This document shows positions 43,760 through 52,696 of a stretch of DNA of 64,000 nt, piece after piece. The notes below the pieces were generated by a model that worked only from the letters and a program-made list of their open reading frames with translations, made no database searches and was not told the origin of the DNA. Made by a program: the position numbers and the translations under genes. Each line of letters opens with the position of its first letter. The stretch's first letter is position 1. Origin of the DNA: Pseudomonas californiensis (lineage in GTDB: Bacteria > Pseudomonadota > Gammaproteobacteria > Pseudomonadales > Pseudomonadaceae); the NCBI RefSeq assembly GCF_021147775.1, contig NZ_JAGTPK010000019.1:1-64000 (forward strand), written 5' to 3'.

Positions 43760-45152
43760 ATGACCCTTGCCGGGCTACAAGCACCGTGCTATCAAGTGGC
43801 TCAGCAGCCCCAGCCGAGCAATATTGCCATGATCCGCGAAGTCAGTCCGAGCCAGTACCCTTACTCCACCTCTGTATTCATCAGGGCTACTTTTGCCAAT
43901 GGACAGGTTTACACCGCAAGTGGCGCCGTGGTGGGGCGCAATGACATCCTCACCGCGACCCATGTGGTATTTGATCCGGACCTGGGCGGTTATGCCACCA
44001 AGTTGGAGTTTTATATAGGCGCTGACTACAACTTCCAGACCCATCGCTTCGACAGTGCGCCATTGATCTCGCTTACCAATGCCCAGTGGCAAGTGTTGGC
44101 CTATCCCGCTCAAGCATTTCAGGACAGCGACAATAGCACCATGACTCTGCCAGAGTCCCAATACGACGTAGCGCTGATCGGGCTCAACGTACCCGTTGGC
44201 GATACTGTGGGTTATTTGTCTCTGGCCTCCGGTTACAACCAGAGCCAGTGGGCCACGACCCTCGGCTACCCCGGCGGCGCTACAGGACTGTTACAGGGCT
44301 CGGCCTATGTCAGCCATGACGCTCGCTACTCCACCTATAGCGCCTTTTCGCGTGACGGCAGCGACATTCTTGGCCCAGGCAGCTCGGGCGGGCCGCTCTA
44401 TGTCACAGACAGCACCGGCGTACATGTGATCGGTGTCAAAAGCTCTGGCAGCAGCACTACCGACAACTGGGCAGACATTGGCCTGACGTATAACGAGCTG
44501 GTCAGATACATGGCAGACAACGATTCGTTGCTTGGCAGTACCACCAGCCGCCAGGACGGTACCGCCGGCAACAACCAGTTCTTCGCCAGCGCCACGGCAG
44601 AGCAGTTCTTCGGGCTTGGTGGAGTCGACACCGTTACCTACAGCGGCGTACGCAGCGTTTACGACGTGTCGCGCAGTGGCAGCGTCGCCATCGTGGCCAA
44701 CCGCAATAACGCTACCGACCGCGATACCCTGACCGACATAGAGCGAGTGAAATTTCAGGACGGCACCCTGGCGCTGGATACTGCAGCAGGCCAGACCGCT
44801 GGCAGTGTCTACCGCTTGTACCAGGCTGGATCGCGCCCCTGACGCCACTGGACTCAAGTTCTGGATATCGGCAGCCGACGCGGGACAAAGCTTGTCTTCT
44901 GTCGCCGGCCAATTCATCACCAGCAATGAGTTTCGCACCCTGTATGGCAGCGCCCAGACGCAGAATGAACTGCTGAACGCCTTTTACCGCAATGTACTGG
45001 ATCGGGCGCCTGATACCCAAGGCTTCAACTTTTGGGTGAATGCCTTGAACAATGGGCTGAGCAGCAACGACCTGCTGGTTTCATTCTCGGAAAGTAATGA
45101 AAACGTTGCCAACCTGAGCAGTGTCGTCAATCAAGGGATCTGGATGGGGTGA
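43760..45152 (+). pseudogene. Frameshifted secreted trypsin-like serine protease with DUF4214 tail
   Basis: The first frame (43760-44842, 360 codons) encodes a chymotrypsin/V8-like protease with triad His68 (TATHVV), Asp136 (YDVALIG) and Ser209 (GPGSSGGPL), then a beta-rich DTVTYSG...DGTLALDTAAGQT linker. It breaks at VYRLYQAGSRP. The rest of the expected LDRAPDATGLKFW...DUF4214 region continues in another frame (to 45152, ending GIWMG). Against the paralogues, five bases appear lost at about 44825-44832, where GCTGCGCTG would have become GCTG, which fits slippage between GCTG repeats. The truncated product would keep the protease but lose its secretion end. A sequencing error must be excluded. 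Confidence 0.75.
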
Positions 45153-45306
45153 CTGTCATTGGACTGATTAGTGCTCAAGACTTGATTCTGATCGTAGCCA
45201 TTATCCGGAGTGGTCATGATCGAAGCGCTTTATCTTCGAAATGAACCTGAGATGCTTTTTACATGCTCAGACTGAGCGCCGCGAAGCGCTCAATTCCGTT
45301 GACGCG

Positions 45307-46209
45307 TTACATCCATATGCCATTTTTCAACTCGCCGGCAGTGTTGTTGATGTTCTCGTTGCTTTCGGAGAACGCCACCAGCACATCGCTCGCCTGGACA
45401 CCGATGGCCATCTGGTTGCTCCAGTACTGCAAGCCTGTGGCGTCAGTTGCGCGATGCAGTACGTTCTGGTAGTAGCTGTTGATGAGCGTGGTCGAATCCT
45501 GGCTCGGGTTGGCCGTCTTGAATTCGTTGCTGGTGACGAACCCCATTGCAACGTCGGCCAGGCTGGTGCCTTTATCCATTTCCGTGACCCAGAACTTCAA
45601 ACCGGCAGCATCGGGTTTGCGATCGAACGCGGCCTGGTAGATGCGATAGGCCGAGCCTGCGTTTTCGCCAGCTTTCACATCCAGAGCCAATACCGAACCG
45701 GCGCCGAAGTCGATACGCTCGATGTTGGTCAGGGTGTCCGTTCCTCCCTGATGCTCTACCGTATAGGTGTTGCCGCTGGACGGGATGGAAACGCTTTGCT
45801 TGCCAGCGTTGTAGTAGACGGTATCAATGCCTGCACCGCCGTCGTAGGTGTTATTGCCGCCACCCCCTTTGAGCACATCATTGCCCGCTGAGCCGATCAG
45901 GGTGTCATCGCCCTTGAGAATCTCGGTCAGCGCACCGTTGATGTCGAAGCTGCCGATGTATTCCGCCAGGGTTGCGGCATTGGCTTGCAGGCCGGTTACT
46001 TCAAAATAAGGGCCGTTCTGATAAGCCACGGTAGAAGTCAGAACACCGCCGGAGATCTCGCCGTCAGTGAACTGGAAAGAGCCAAAGTAATCCTGGGTTC
46101 TGACGCCGTCAGTCGCTCTTATATGCCCGCTGTCGACGACGGGAAATGTTCCGTCCCACGCTTGTAGTGCGTTCATATCAATAGGCTGATGCAGTTTTAG
46201 AATAGCCAT
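45307..46209 (-). CDS. DUF4214-containing RTX-type secreted protein (paralogue)
   Basis: A 300-aa cysteine-free protein without signal peptide. It begins MAILKLHQPIDMNALQAWDG, recalling MATITYHQPADAAFFQGFSG of the protein at 37.9 kb. An RTX block (GSAGNDVLKGGGGNNTYDGG) and DTVYYNAGKQSV follow, then DVKAGENAGSAYRIYQAAFDRKPDAAGLKFW and a second DUF4214 unit (VLHRATDATGLQYW). It ends KNGIWM. The start at 46209 is chosen because AAGGAAG lies 5 nt upstream; the longer form adds ten residues. It is a probable type I secretion substrate, convergent with the broken protease gene. Confidence 0.77.
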   Translation of the reverse strand: MAILKLHQPIDMNALQAWDGTFPVVDSGHIRATDGVRTQDYFGSFQFTDGEISGGVLTSTVAYQNGPYFEVTGLQANAATLAEYIGSFDINGALTEILKGDDTLIGSAGNDVLKGGGGNNTYDGGAGIDTVYYNAGKQSVSIPSSGNTYTVEHQGGTDTLTNIERIDFGAGSVLALDVKAGENAGSAYRIYQAAFDRKPDAAGLKFWVTEMDKGTSLADVAMGFVTSNEFKTANPSQDSTTLINSYYQNVLHRATDATGLQYWSNQMAIGVQASDVLVAFSESNENINNTAGELKNGIWM

Positions 46210-46473
46210 GGGTCTTCCTTGATTGATGCTCGTGCGCATCGATAGAGCGTGAATTGCGCTTCAGGTAAACAGAGAAGGTTGTATCGATACTGATACAACG
46301 CCATGTAAAGTCGTCGTAGGACTGCGCAAAAGAGCGATAGTTCCGACGCAGTAAAAGGACGTTGTGTGGTGTAGGACGGCTTTTTCTGGCCACCAATCAA
46401 TATTGCATCCCGGCTACAGGCCCCGGATAATGCGCCCCTCGCTACGTTCACGTTGCACAAGACTGGAGCATCT
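46210..46473. promoter_or_regulatory. Divergent promoter region between the DUF4214 gene and the mannose gene
   Basis: A 264-bp divergent spacer. TCGTAGGAC and TGTAGGACGG occur about 60 bp apart; TGTAGGACG also occurs near 3904, 4663 and 4704 around the plasmid origin. No clear promoter elements could be assigned. Confidence 0.35.
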
Positions 46474-47892
46474 ATGTTTACCCCTGTAATCCTGGCTGGC
46501 GGCAATGGTTCGCGTCTGTGGCCCCTGTCGCGGCAGAGCTTTCCCAAGCAGTTTCTTGCCCTCGATGGCCAGGATCAGGGAACGATGTTTCAACGTACCC
46601 TCGCGCGTCTGCAGGGCCTGGAGCACGCGCCTGCGGTTGTGGTCAGCAACGAGAACCATCGCTTTATCGTGGCCGAGCAATTGCGTGTGGCCAAGATGGG
46701 CAGCCGCCGCGTGATTCTCGAGCCGCTGGCGCGCAACACCGCTCCGGCCATTGCGCTGGCTGCGCTGGAAGCGATTGCCGACGGCACGGACCCGATCCTG
46801 CTGGTGCTCGCCGCCGACCACCACATCCATGATGAAGAAGCGTTCCGCGAGGCTGTTCGCGTTGCCCAGACGCACGCCGAGGCTGGCCGTCTGGTGACCT
46901 TCGGGATCACGCCGACCCACGCCGAAACCGGTTTTGGTTACATCCAGTGCGGCAAGTCGATTGCCCAGGGCGGCTTTGACATTGCCGGCTTCAAAGAGAA
47001 ACCGTCCCAGCAAATGGCCGAAGAGTATCTGTCTTCCGGCATTTACCTGTGGAACAGCGGCATGTTCATGTTCCGCGCCTCGGTGTTCCTGGGTGAGCTG
47101 CAGCAGCATCGTCCAGACATCCTGGCCGCCTGCCGTGTTGCGCTGGAGCATGCCGAGGCCGATAACTACTTCCTGCACGTACAGGCCGAACAGTTCGCGC
47201 TGTGTGCCGACGAGTCGGTGGACTACGCCGTGATGGAGCACACCGCCGCCGGGCTGGTGGTGCCGCTGGATGCGGGCTGGAACGATCTGGGCAGTTGGGC
47301 TGCGATCTGGGACGTGGGCCCGCACGATGTCAACGCCAACCGTCTGGAAGGCGACGTGATGGCCATCGACACCCGCAACTGCCTGGTGCAGTCGCATCAC
47401 CGTCTGGTGGCCACAGTGGGCGTCGAAGACCTGATCATCATCGAAACCAAGGACGCGATTCTGGTTGCCAACAAGCACAACAGTCAGCAGGTCAAGGACG
47501 TGGTCAAGCGTCTGCAGGCCGAAGAGCGTCCCGAGTTCGTCACGCACCCGCTGGTCAACCGTCCGTGGGGCCACTACGACACCATCGACATGGGCGAGCG
47601 TTATCAGGTCAAGCGCATCAGCGTGTTGCCGGGCGAGTGCCTGTCGCTGCAGATGCACTACCACCGCGCCGAGCACTGGATCGTGGTGTCCGGTACTGCG
47701 AAGGTAACCTGCGACGATCAGGAGCTGATCCTCTCCGAAAACCAGTCGACCTACATTCCACTGGGCGTCAAACACTCCCTGGCCAACCCTGGCAAGGTGC
47801 CGCTGGAACTGATTGAAGTGCAGTCCGGTTCCTACCTGGGTGAAGACGACATCGTGCGCTTCGAAGACCGTTATGGTCGCTTGAAGAAGTAA
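46474..47892 (+). CDS. Mannose-1-phosphate guanylyltransferase/mannose-6-phosphate isomerase (WbpW/AlgA type)
   Basis: Bifunctional type II enzyme: the isomerase makes mannose-6-phosphate and the pyrophosphorylase makes GDP-mannose, the Gmd substrate. The 472-aa length is standard. The pyrophosphorylase signature GGNGSRLWPLSRQSFPKQF is at residues 9-27, FKEKP lies near 178, and the C-terminal cupin isomerase has QMHYHRAEHWIVVSGTAKV with metal-binding His residues. The ATG at 46474 follows GGAG by 6 nt. By context it serves O-polysaccharide (WbpW role) rather than alginate, since no alginate genes are near. It stands alone, ended by a strong terminator. Confidence 0.93.
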   Translation: MFTPVILAGGNGSRLWPLSRQSFPKQFLALDGQDQGTMFQRTLARLQGLEHAPAVVVSNENHRFIVAEQLRVAKMGSRRVILEPLARNTAPAIALAALEAIADGTDPILLVLAADHHIHDEEAFREAVRVAQTHAEAGRLVTFGITPTHAETGFGYIQCGKSIAQGGFDIAGFKEKPSQQMAEEYLSSGIYLWNSGMFMFRASVFLGELQQHRPDILAACRVALEHAEADNYFLHVQAEQFALCADESVDYAVMEHTAAGLVVPLDAGWNDLGSWAAIWDVGPHDVNANRLEGDVMAIDTRNCLVQSHHRLVATVGVEDLIIIETKDAILVANKHNSQQVKDVVKRLQAEERPEFVTHPLVNRPWGHYDTIDMGERYQVKRISVLPGECLSLQMHYHRAEHWIVVSGTAKVTCDDQELILSENQSTYIPLGVKHSLANPGKVPLELIEVQSGSYLGEDDIVRFEDRYGRLKK

Positions 47893-47920
47893 GCGTCACC
47901 GCCCACTGCCTGAACTTGTC

Positions 47921-47955
47921 GAAACGCCCCACACGCCTTGCGTGTGGGGCGTTTC
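47921..47955 (+). terminator. Terminator after the mannose enzyme gene
   Basis: GAAACGCCCCACACGC and its exact complement form a 16-bp stem with a 3-nt loop, 29 bp after the stop codon. A short T-rich tail follows (TTTCGCATTTCT). Confidence 0.85.
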
Positions 47956-48032
47956 GCATTTCTGACGAAGCGCGTTAATCCCGTCTACGCTCAAGCCGAT
48001 AACAGCAGTACAACCCCACTATCGGTGCAGAA

Positions 48033-49346
48033 ATGTTCAATACCCGCTTGAAAAAGGAATTACAGGCACAGCAAGCCGAGTTATCGATGTACCGGCAGAT
48101 GCAGACGGGTATCGACGCTCGCATGGTTTCGCTGACGCTGGATGCCGATAACCGTATCTCTCACACCAACGACAACTTCCTCAGGATGCTGGGCTATAGA
48201 AGCGAGCAGCTGCTGGGCAGAAGTCTGGATGAGATCGTCCCGACCTACGTCAAGCAGCTCGATTGCTATCGCAACCTCAAGGCGGCGGTGCACAAGGGTG
48301 AGTCTGTAATGGACAACTACCGTTTTCTGCGCGCTGACGGCTCGCTGGCCTGGATACGGGCCATGTGGCAGCCGGTCCTGGACGATGGCGGCAAATTGAA
48401 GCAACTGCAGTGCTACGGCTCGGACATCACCACGACTGTTGAAACAGCAGCCGAGAACTCGGCGTTCATTCAAGCGTTGCTGCGTTCTACGGCAGTGATC
48501 GAGTTCGACCTGGGTGGCCATGTGCTGACCGCCAATGACCAGTTTCTGCGCGGCATGGGTTACAGCCTGGCGCAGATCAAGGGCAAGCATCACAGCCTGT
48601 TCTGTGACCCGCATGAAACCGCGTTGGCGCCGTACAAGGAGTTCTGGGCCACGCTGAACCGTGGCGAGTTCGTGGCCAGCCGCTTCAAGCGCATCGACAG
48701 CAGCGGCCGCGAGGTGTGGCTGGAAGCGACCTACAACCCGGTGCACGACGCGCAAGGCAAGCTTTACAAAGTCGTCAAGTTCGCCACGCTGGTGACTGAT
48801 CAGGTAGCGCGCGAAGAAGAGGTCAGCCAGGCCGCGAGCGTGGCGTTCGAGATTTCCCAGAAAACTGACGTCAGTGCCCAGCGCGGCGCGGACGTGGTGC
48901 AGAACACGGTCAACACGATGCGCAAGATTTCTCAGGAAATGGAGTCGGCCTCATCGGGTATCGAGGCCCTGGGCAAGCAGTCGTTGCTCATCAGCTCCAT
49001 TGTGCAGACCATTGGCGGCATCGCTCAGCAGACCAACTTGCTGGCGCTCAACGCTGCCATCGAAGCGGCGCGCGCCGGTGAGCAGGGCAGGGGCTTTGCC
49101 GTGGTGGCCGATGAAGTGCGACAGCTGGCAGGCCGTACCAGTGCGGCGACCGAAGAAATCGTCAACGTTGTGCAGCAGAACCAGGCGCTGGCCGACGAGG
49201 CCGTGCGCGGCATGGCCAACAGCCGCAGCCAGGCCGAACAGGGCCTTTTGCTGGCCAACGAAGCGGGCGCGGTGATCGTCGAGATCCAGGACGGCGCCAA
49301 GCAGGTGGTCGGTGCGGTCGGGCGGTTTGCCAATCAGTTGAAATAG
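48033..49346 (+). CDS. PAS-PAS methyl-accepting chemotaxis-type protein, BdlA-like
   Basis: A soluble sensor of 437 aa without membrane spans. Two PAS domains (about 25-140 and 145-260; LDADNRISHTNDNFLRMLGY and FDLGGHVLTANDQFLRGMGY) lead into a chemoreceptor signalling domain with the highly conserved tip IAQQTNLLALNAAIEAARAGEQGRGFAVVADEVR (about 330-365, read as overlapping motifs). The domain order and size match BdlA, the biofilm dispersion regulator of P. aeruginosa. It may tie environmental cues to c-di-GMP and so to the curli and cellulose genes downstream. It could instead be an aerotaxis-type receptor. Confidence 0.85.
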   Translation: MFNTRLKKELQAQQAELSMYRQMQTGIDARMVSLTLDADNRISHTNDNFLRMLGYRSEQLLGRSLDEIVPTYVKQLDCYRNLKAAVHKGESVMDNYRFLRADGSLAWIRAMWQPVLDDGGKLKQLQCYGSDITTTVETAAENSAFIQALLRSTAVIEFDLGGHVLTANDQFLRGMGYSLAQIKGKHHSLFCDPHETALAPYKEFWATLNRGEFVASRFKRIDSSGREVWLEATYNPVHDAQGKLYKVVKFATLVTDQVAREEEVSQAASVAFEISQKTDVSAQRGADVVQNTVNTMRKISQEMESASSGIEALGKQSLLISSIVQTIGGIAQQTNLLALNAAIEAARAGEQGRGFAVVADEVRQLAGRTSAATEEIVNVVQQNQALADEAVRGMANSRSQAEQGLLLANEAGAVIVEIQDGAKQVVGAVGRFANQLK

Positions 49347-49355
49347 ACAGTGGGT

Positions 49356-49383
49356 CTCAAGCCAGGGCTCTGGCTTGAGGGTT
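49356..49383 (+). terminator. Terminator after the chemoreceptor gene
   Basis: CTCAAGCCAG and CTGGCTTGAG form a 10-bp perfect stem with a GGCT loop, followed by GGTTTT, 10 bp after the stop codon. Confidence 0.8.
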
Positions 49384-49514
49384 TTCCGAAGTGTTTGAGG
49401 TTCGTCCTTTCAAACGCTTCATCCTGATAACTGCTTCAATGATTCAATGCACTGTTTCATGTGGGCGGTTGATATCGCTGTGCCGTGGTGAAGAATGAAA
49501 ACACACATCGGCAA

Positions 49515-49544
49515 TGAACAATTGAATATAAATTCAATTGTTCA
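49515..49544. promoter_or_regulatory. 13-bp perfect palindrome upstream of the curli operon
   Basis: TGAACAATTGAAT and its exact complement enclose ATAA. It lies about 290 bp before csgE, in a 484-bp AT-rich spacer that otherwise has no gene. It is a likely dimeric regulator site. Confidence 0.5.
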
Positions 49545-49672
49545 CGGCGGGAGTGTCATATTACATTCATCATGAGGCACGTCTGTCGTTCATACCGCGG
49601 GTCACTCGTCTTTGTCTTTCATGACGCCATATTTATAACACTTCCTCTGTTCAAACAGTCCTTCAAAATCCC

Positions 49673-49744
49673 GGCGTCAGAAAAAGCAGTGTTTTTTCTG
49701 AAAATAGATCCGTTCGAGTATTTTTTCTGACGCCAGAAAATATT
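49673..49744. promoter_or_regulatory. Inverted repeat in the csgE promoter region
   Basis: GGCGTCAGAAAAA (49673-49685) recurs inverted as TTTTTCTGACGCC (49732-49744), with a further half-copy TTTTTTCTGA at about 49692-49701. It precedes an AT-rich stretch with a TATAAA-like -10 near 49790, so it probably controls the curli operon. No csgD gene is in the window. Confidence 0.5.
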
Positions 49745-49830
49745 TTATATTTATTATCAAAAAGTAGTAGCACTTTGTATGTGTTCGTATATAAATTCCC
49801 CCACGACACCTGCCAACCACTGCGTGATAT

Positions 49831-50274
49831 ATGAATTACTTTCAGACCCTGAGTGTGACGGTATTGTATATATGCACGGTCACTTCGGCAGGGGCTGAAT
49901 CAAGTGTCAGTCACACCACGGCATTGACGGAACAACGCAGTATCAATCGTCAGGACGTGGGCGGGCTGGTAGTGGGGCAGACAATAACAGTTGTGGGCCG
50001 CGCGTTTTATGACAGCTTTGCAACTGCCTGGCATGACAAGGATGAAAACGGACGATTCACGGTCGCCATTTCCGAACGTCCGACCGCCCGTTTGGGCAGC
50101 CAAGTGTTTGTTGATTACGGTAGCCGGCGACTGTTTCAAACGTTTTTACCGCCTAATCGTTCTTTGATACCCGCACTGGGCGCCGACGCGGCAGCTCAGG
50201 TATATCAGGCGATTCTGGACAATCAGCTGGTACAGTTTTTTGGCGATCCCGATATGGGACGTGACGAATTTTAA
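49831..50274 (+). CDS. csgE: Curli secretion specificity factor CsgE
   Basis: Periplasmic gating factor that caps the CsgG pore and selects curli subunits. The 147-aa protein has a signal peptide (LSVTVLYICTVTSAGAES, cleaved about residue 22), followed by GLVVGQTITVVGRAFYDSF, the SERPTARLGSQVFVDYG and RLFQTFLPPNRS segments and the terminal DMGRDEF, all hallmark CsgE positions. It is first in the operon and is followed by csgF at 11 bp. Confidence 0.92.
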   Translation: MNYFQTLSVTVLYICTVTSAGAESSVSHTTALTEQRSINRQDVGGLVVGQTITVVGRAFYDSFATAWHDKDENGRFTVAISERPTARLGSQVFVDYGSRRLFQTFLPPNRSLIPALGADAAAQVYQAILDNQLVQFFGDPDMGRDEF

Positions 50275-50285
50275 AAGGTATTTTT

Positions 50286-50705
50286 ATGCATCGGCCATCC
50301 CTGCTTGTTGTCGGCCTGAGCCTGTTGTCGCTGCTGTGCCTGTCTGCACAGGCCAGCGAACTGGTGTATGTGCCCAACAATCCTTCGTTTGGTGGTAACC
50401 CTTTGAATGGCCCGGTATTGCTGAACCAGGCGACCGCCCAGAACAAGTTCAAAGAAAAGACAACCACGTCCGAACAGTCCGCGCTGACGCAATTCAATTC
50501 AATGCTGCAAAGTGCCATTTTAAGTCGGGTTTCATCGGCACTGACGTCCAGCATTGTCGGCAGTGACGGGAAGCTTATTCCCGGTGTTGTCGAGACCACT
50601 GACTTTCGTGTGTCGATTACCAATATACAAACAGGCGTTCTGCAAATTGTGACCACCGATAAAGTCACCGGGCAGACCACTCAGTTTCAAGTAAACCAAC
50701 CGTAA
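50286..50705 (+). CDS. csgF: Curli assembly protein CsgF
   Basis: Surface-exposed partner that binds the CsgG pore and places the nucleator. The 139-aa protein has a signal peptide ending SAQA (about residue 23). The mature N-terminus SELVYVPNNPSFGGNPLNGPVLL is the CsgG-binding segment of the family, and the C-terminal part ends in a VSITNIQTGVLQIV...TTQFQV beta region. Length is normal. Confidence 0.93.
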   Translation: MHRPSLLVVGLSLLSLLCLSAQASELVYVPNNPSFGGNPLNGPVLLNQATAQNKFKEKTTTSEQSALTQFNSMLQSAILSRVSSALTSSIVGSDGKLIPGVVETTDFRVSITNIQTGVLQIVTTDKVTGQTTQFQVNQP

Positions 50706-50789
50706 TACCGCTGTTGCTGTATTGCTGTCCCTGTGTTTGATGAACCGGCACTACCACACTTAACTATAACGTATAGAAGGAAAGCATCC

Positions 50790-51779
50790 ATGCGCGCTCA
50801 TAAATCCTTGTTGTCCCTTGCTGTTGTCTTTGCCATTTCGGGTTCCGCGTTCGCTGACAGCAGCACGGTCACGTCAAACCAGAATGGCAGTTTGAACGCT
50901 GTTGCTGTTGTGCAGGACGGCGCTTACCGTTCTAACACCAGTGTTACCCAGACCGGCAACAGTAACTCGGCTGGCGTTAATCAAACGGCTGATCGAAGCA
51001 GTGTCGGCATCAGCCAGTACGGCGACAAGAACAGCGCATCTGCTACCCAATCGGGTGCACGCAACGCAGCGGGCATCACTCAGATCGGCAGCGGTGTTCA
51101 GGGCGCGGCCATTGCTCAGGGCTCCTACGATAACGTTGCCGGTATCTACCAGCGCAACAATGCACGGACCGACGCAGTCATCAGCCAGGGCGCAGGTTCG
51201 GGCAGTGGCTGGTATGGCCGTAACGAAGCTTCGGTCAACCAGACTGACAACACCACCTCCGGTGCTCGTATCACTCAGAACAGCGCCAGCAGCACAGCCA
51301 ACGTTCAGCAGGCGATCAACACCAATGCCCAGGCCAGCGTGACCCAGAATGGCCATGACAACACCGGCGTCGTTACTCAAGTGCTGAGCAATAACGTTCA
51401 GGCTGTCGTGTCGCAGGAAACCGGTTCTGGCAACAGCGCCCGTGTAAGCCAGCAGTACGTCAGCAACAGCGGTGCAGTGGCCACTCAGCGCGGCTACGAC
51501 AACGAAGCGAAGCTGACTCAGTCTTCCGGCACCAACCTTTCGGCTCGCGTCACGCAGATCGGCGAAAACAACACCGCCACCTCTACCCAGTCCGGCGCTT
51601 ACAACGAAGAAGCCCTGCTGCAACAAGGCTACGGCAACTCGGCCAACATCACCCAGTCTGGCTTTGGCAACGCGGGCTTCAAGAACACTGCCTATGTGAC
51701 TCAGCTGAACAACAATCAGACGGCTACCGTCACCCAGAGCGGCGGCTACGGCAACGTTGCGAACATCACTCAGAAGTAA
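50790..51779 (+). CDS. csgA: Curli major subunit CsgA-like, extended repeat protein
   Basis: Amyloid fibre subunit. The 330-aa product is more than twice the length of E. coli CsgA (about 151 aa) and has roughly a dozen imperfect repeats of the Ser/Val-x-x-x-Gln-x-Gly-x-x-Asn type (for example VTQTGNSNSAGVNQ, ATQSGARNAAGITQIG, VTQSGGYGNVANITQ). A signal peptide ends SAFA (about residue 22). The ATG at 50790 follows AAGGAAA; an upstream start adds 19 unrelated residues. A stem-loop follows the gene, which may keep its mRNA abundant relative to csgG. Confidence 0.85.
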   Translation: MRAHKSLLSLAVVFAISGSAFADSSTVTSNQNGSLNAVAVVQDGAYRSNTSVTQTGNSNSAGVNQTADRSSVGISQYGDKNSASATQSGARNAAGITQIGSGVQGAAIAQGSYDNVAGIYQRNNARTDAVISQGAGSGSGWYGRNEASVNQTDNTTSGARITQNSASSTANVQQAINTNAQASVTQNGHDNTGVVTQVLSNNVQAVVSQETGSGNSARVSQQYVSNSGAVATQRGYDNEAKLTQSSGTNLSARVTQIGENNTATSTQSGAYNEEALLQQGYGNSANITQSGFGNAGFKNTAYVTQLNNNQTATVTQSGGYGNVANITQK

Positions 51780-51788
51780 TGCGTGCAG

Positions 51789-51811
51789 CCCCGCGGCCTT
51801 CTGCCGCGGGG
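51789..51811 (+). terminator. Intercistronic stem-loop between csgA and csgG
   Basis: CCCCGCGGC and GCCGCGGGG form a 9-bp perfect stem with a 5-nt loop, 10 bp after the csgA stop. Without a T-run it is more likely an attenuator or mRNA stabiliser giving high fibre subunit and low pore expression. Confidence 0.55.
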
Positions 51812-51832
51812 TCTGATCTGGAGAGAAGGACG

Positions 51833-52696
51833 ATGTACATCCGCTCATTATCGTTGATTGTCATTGCGGCAATGCTAGTCAGTGGATGTGCCACGTCCCG
51901 TCCTGCAACAACGTTCAATCCGGCTGCGCTTTCGCCGCCTACTCATACTTCCCGGGATCTGACCAGCCTCCCTGCACCTGCCGGCCCTATCGCCGTGGCG
52001 GTGTATGGCCTGCGCGATCAGACCGGACAATACAAGCCGTCGCCAGACAGCTCGTTTTCTACCGCAGTTACCCAGGGCGCTGCCTCGTTGCTGGTGACTG
52101 CGTTGCGCGATTCGCGCTGGTTCAAGCCGGTCGAACGCGAAAACCTTCAGGACCTGCTGACCGAGCGCAAGATCATCCGCGCACTGGAACAGCCCCAGGA
52201 TCAGGCTCAGGTCCAGCTGCCGCCGCTGCGTCCGGCCAACCTGATTATCGAAGGTGCGATCGTTGCCTATGAAAGCAACGTCAGAACCGGCGGCGTCGGG
52301 GTGCGTTATCTGGGCATCGGCCCGTCCGAGCTTTATCGCCAGGATCAGGTCACCGTCAACCTGCGGGCTGTGGACTTGCGCACGGGTGACATCATTCAGA
52401 GCATCACCACGACCAAGACGGTGTTTTCTGTGCAGATGGATTTCGGCGTTTTCAAATACGTGTCGCTCAAGCATCTGCTGGAGGTCGAAACCGGCATCAG
52501 CCGCAACGAACCCGTGCAGCAATGTGTGCGTGAAGCCATCGAAAGCGCCTTGGTGCATATGATTGCCCAAGGTGTGCGCGATGGCAGCTGGATGCTGAAA
52601 AACCCGGAAGACCTCAACAAGCCCCTGCTGCAAAGTTATCTGAAGAGCTATGACGACCAGATGGTTTCCATGCCGCTCACCGGGTCCGATAAATGA
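51833..52696 (+). CDS. csgG: Curli production outer-membrane pore CsgG
   Basis: Outer-membrane lipoprotein forming the nonameric curli export channel. The 287-aa protein has a lipoprotein signal with lipobox LVSGC (Cys about 18). Conserved parts include VAVYGLRDQTGQYKP, FSTAVTQGAASLLVTALRDSRWF, ENLQDLLTERKIIR, the transmembrane-hairpin region and VETGISRNEPVQQCVREAIESAL. The ATG at 51833 follows AGAAGGA. It overlaps csgB by 4 nt. Confidence 0.95.
   Translation: MYIRSLSLIVIAAMLVSGCATSRPATTFNPAALSPPTHTSRDLTSLPAPAGPIAVAVYGLRDQTGQYKPSPDSSFSTAVTQGAASLLVTALRDSRWFKPVERENLQDLLTERKIIRALEQPQDQAQVQLPPLRPANLIIEGAIVAYESNVRTGGVGVRYLGIGPSELYRQDQVTVNLRAVDLRTGDIIQSITTTKTVFSVQMDFGVFKYVSLKHLLEVETGISRNEPVQQCVREAIESALVHMIAQGVRDGSWMLKNPEDLNKPLLQSYLKSYDDQMVSMPLTGSDK

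Noticed and set aside
43760..44842. Protease treated as a complete 360-aa gene
   Set aside because: The last residues are a frameshift product and the missing DUF4214 part continues in the adjacent frame, so it was called a disrupted gene.
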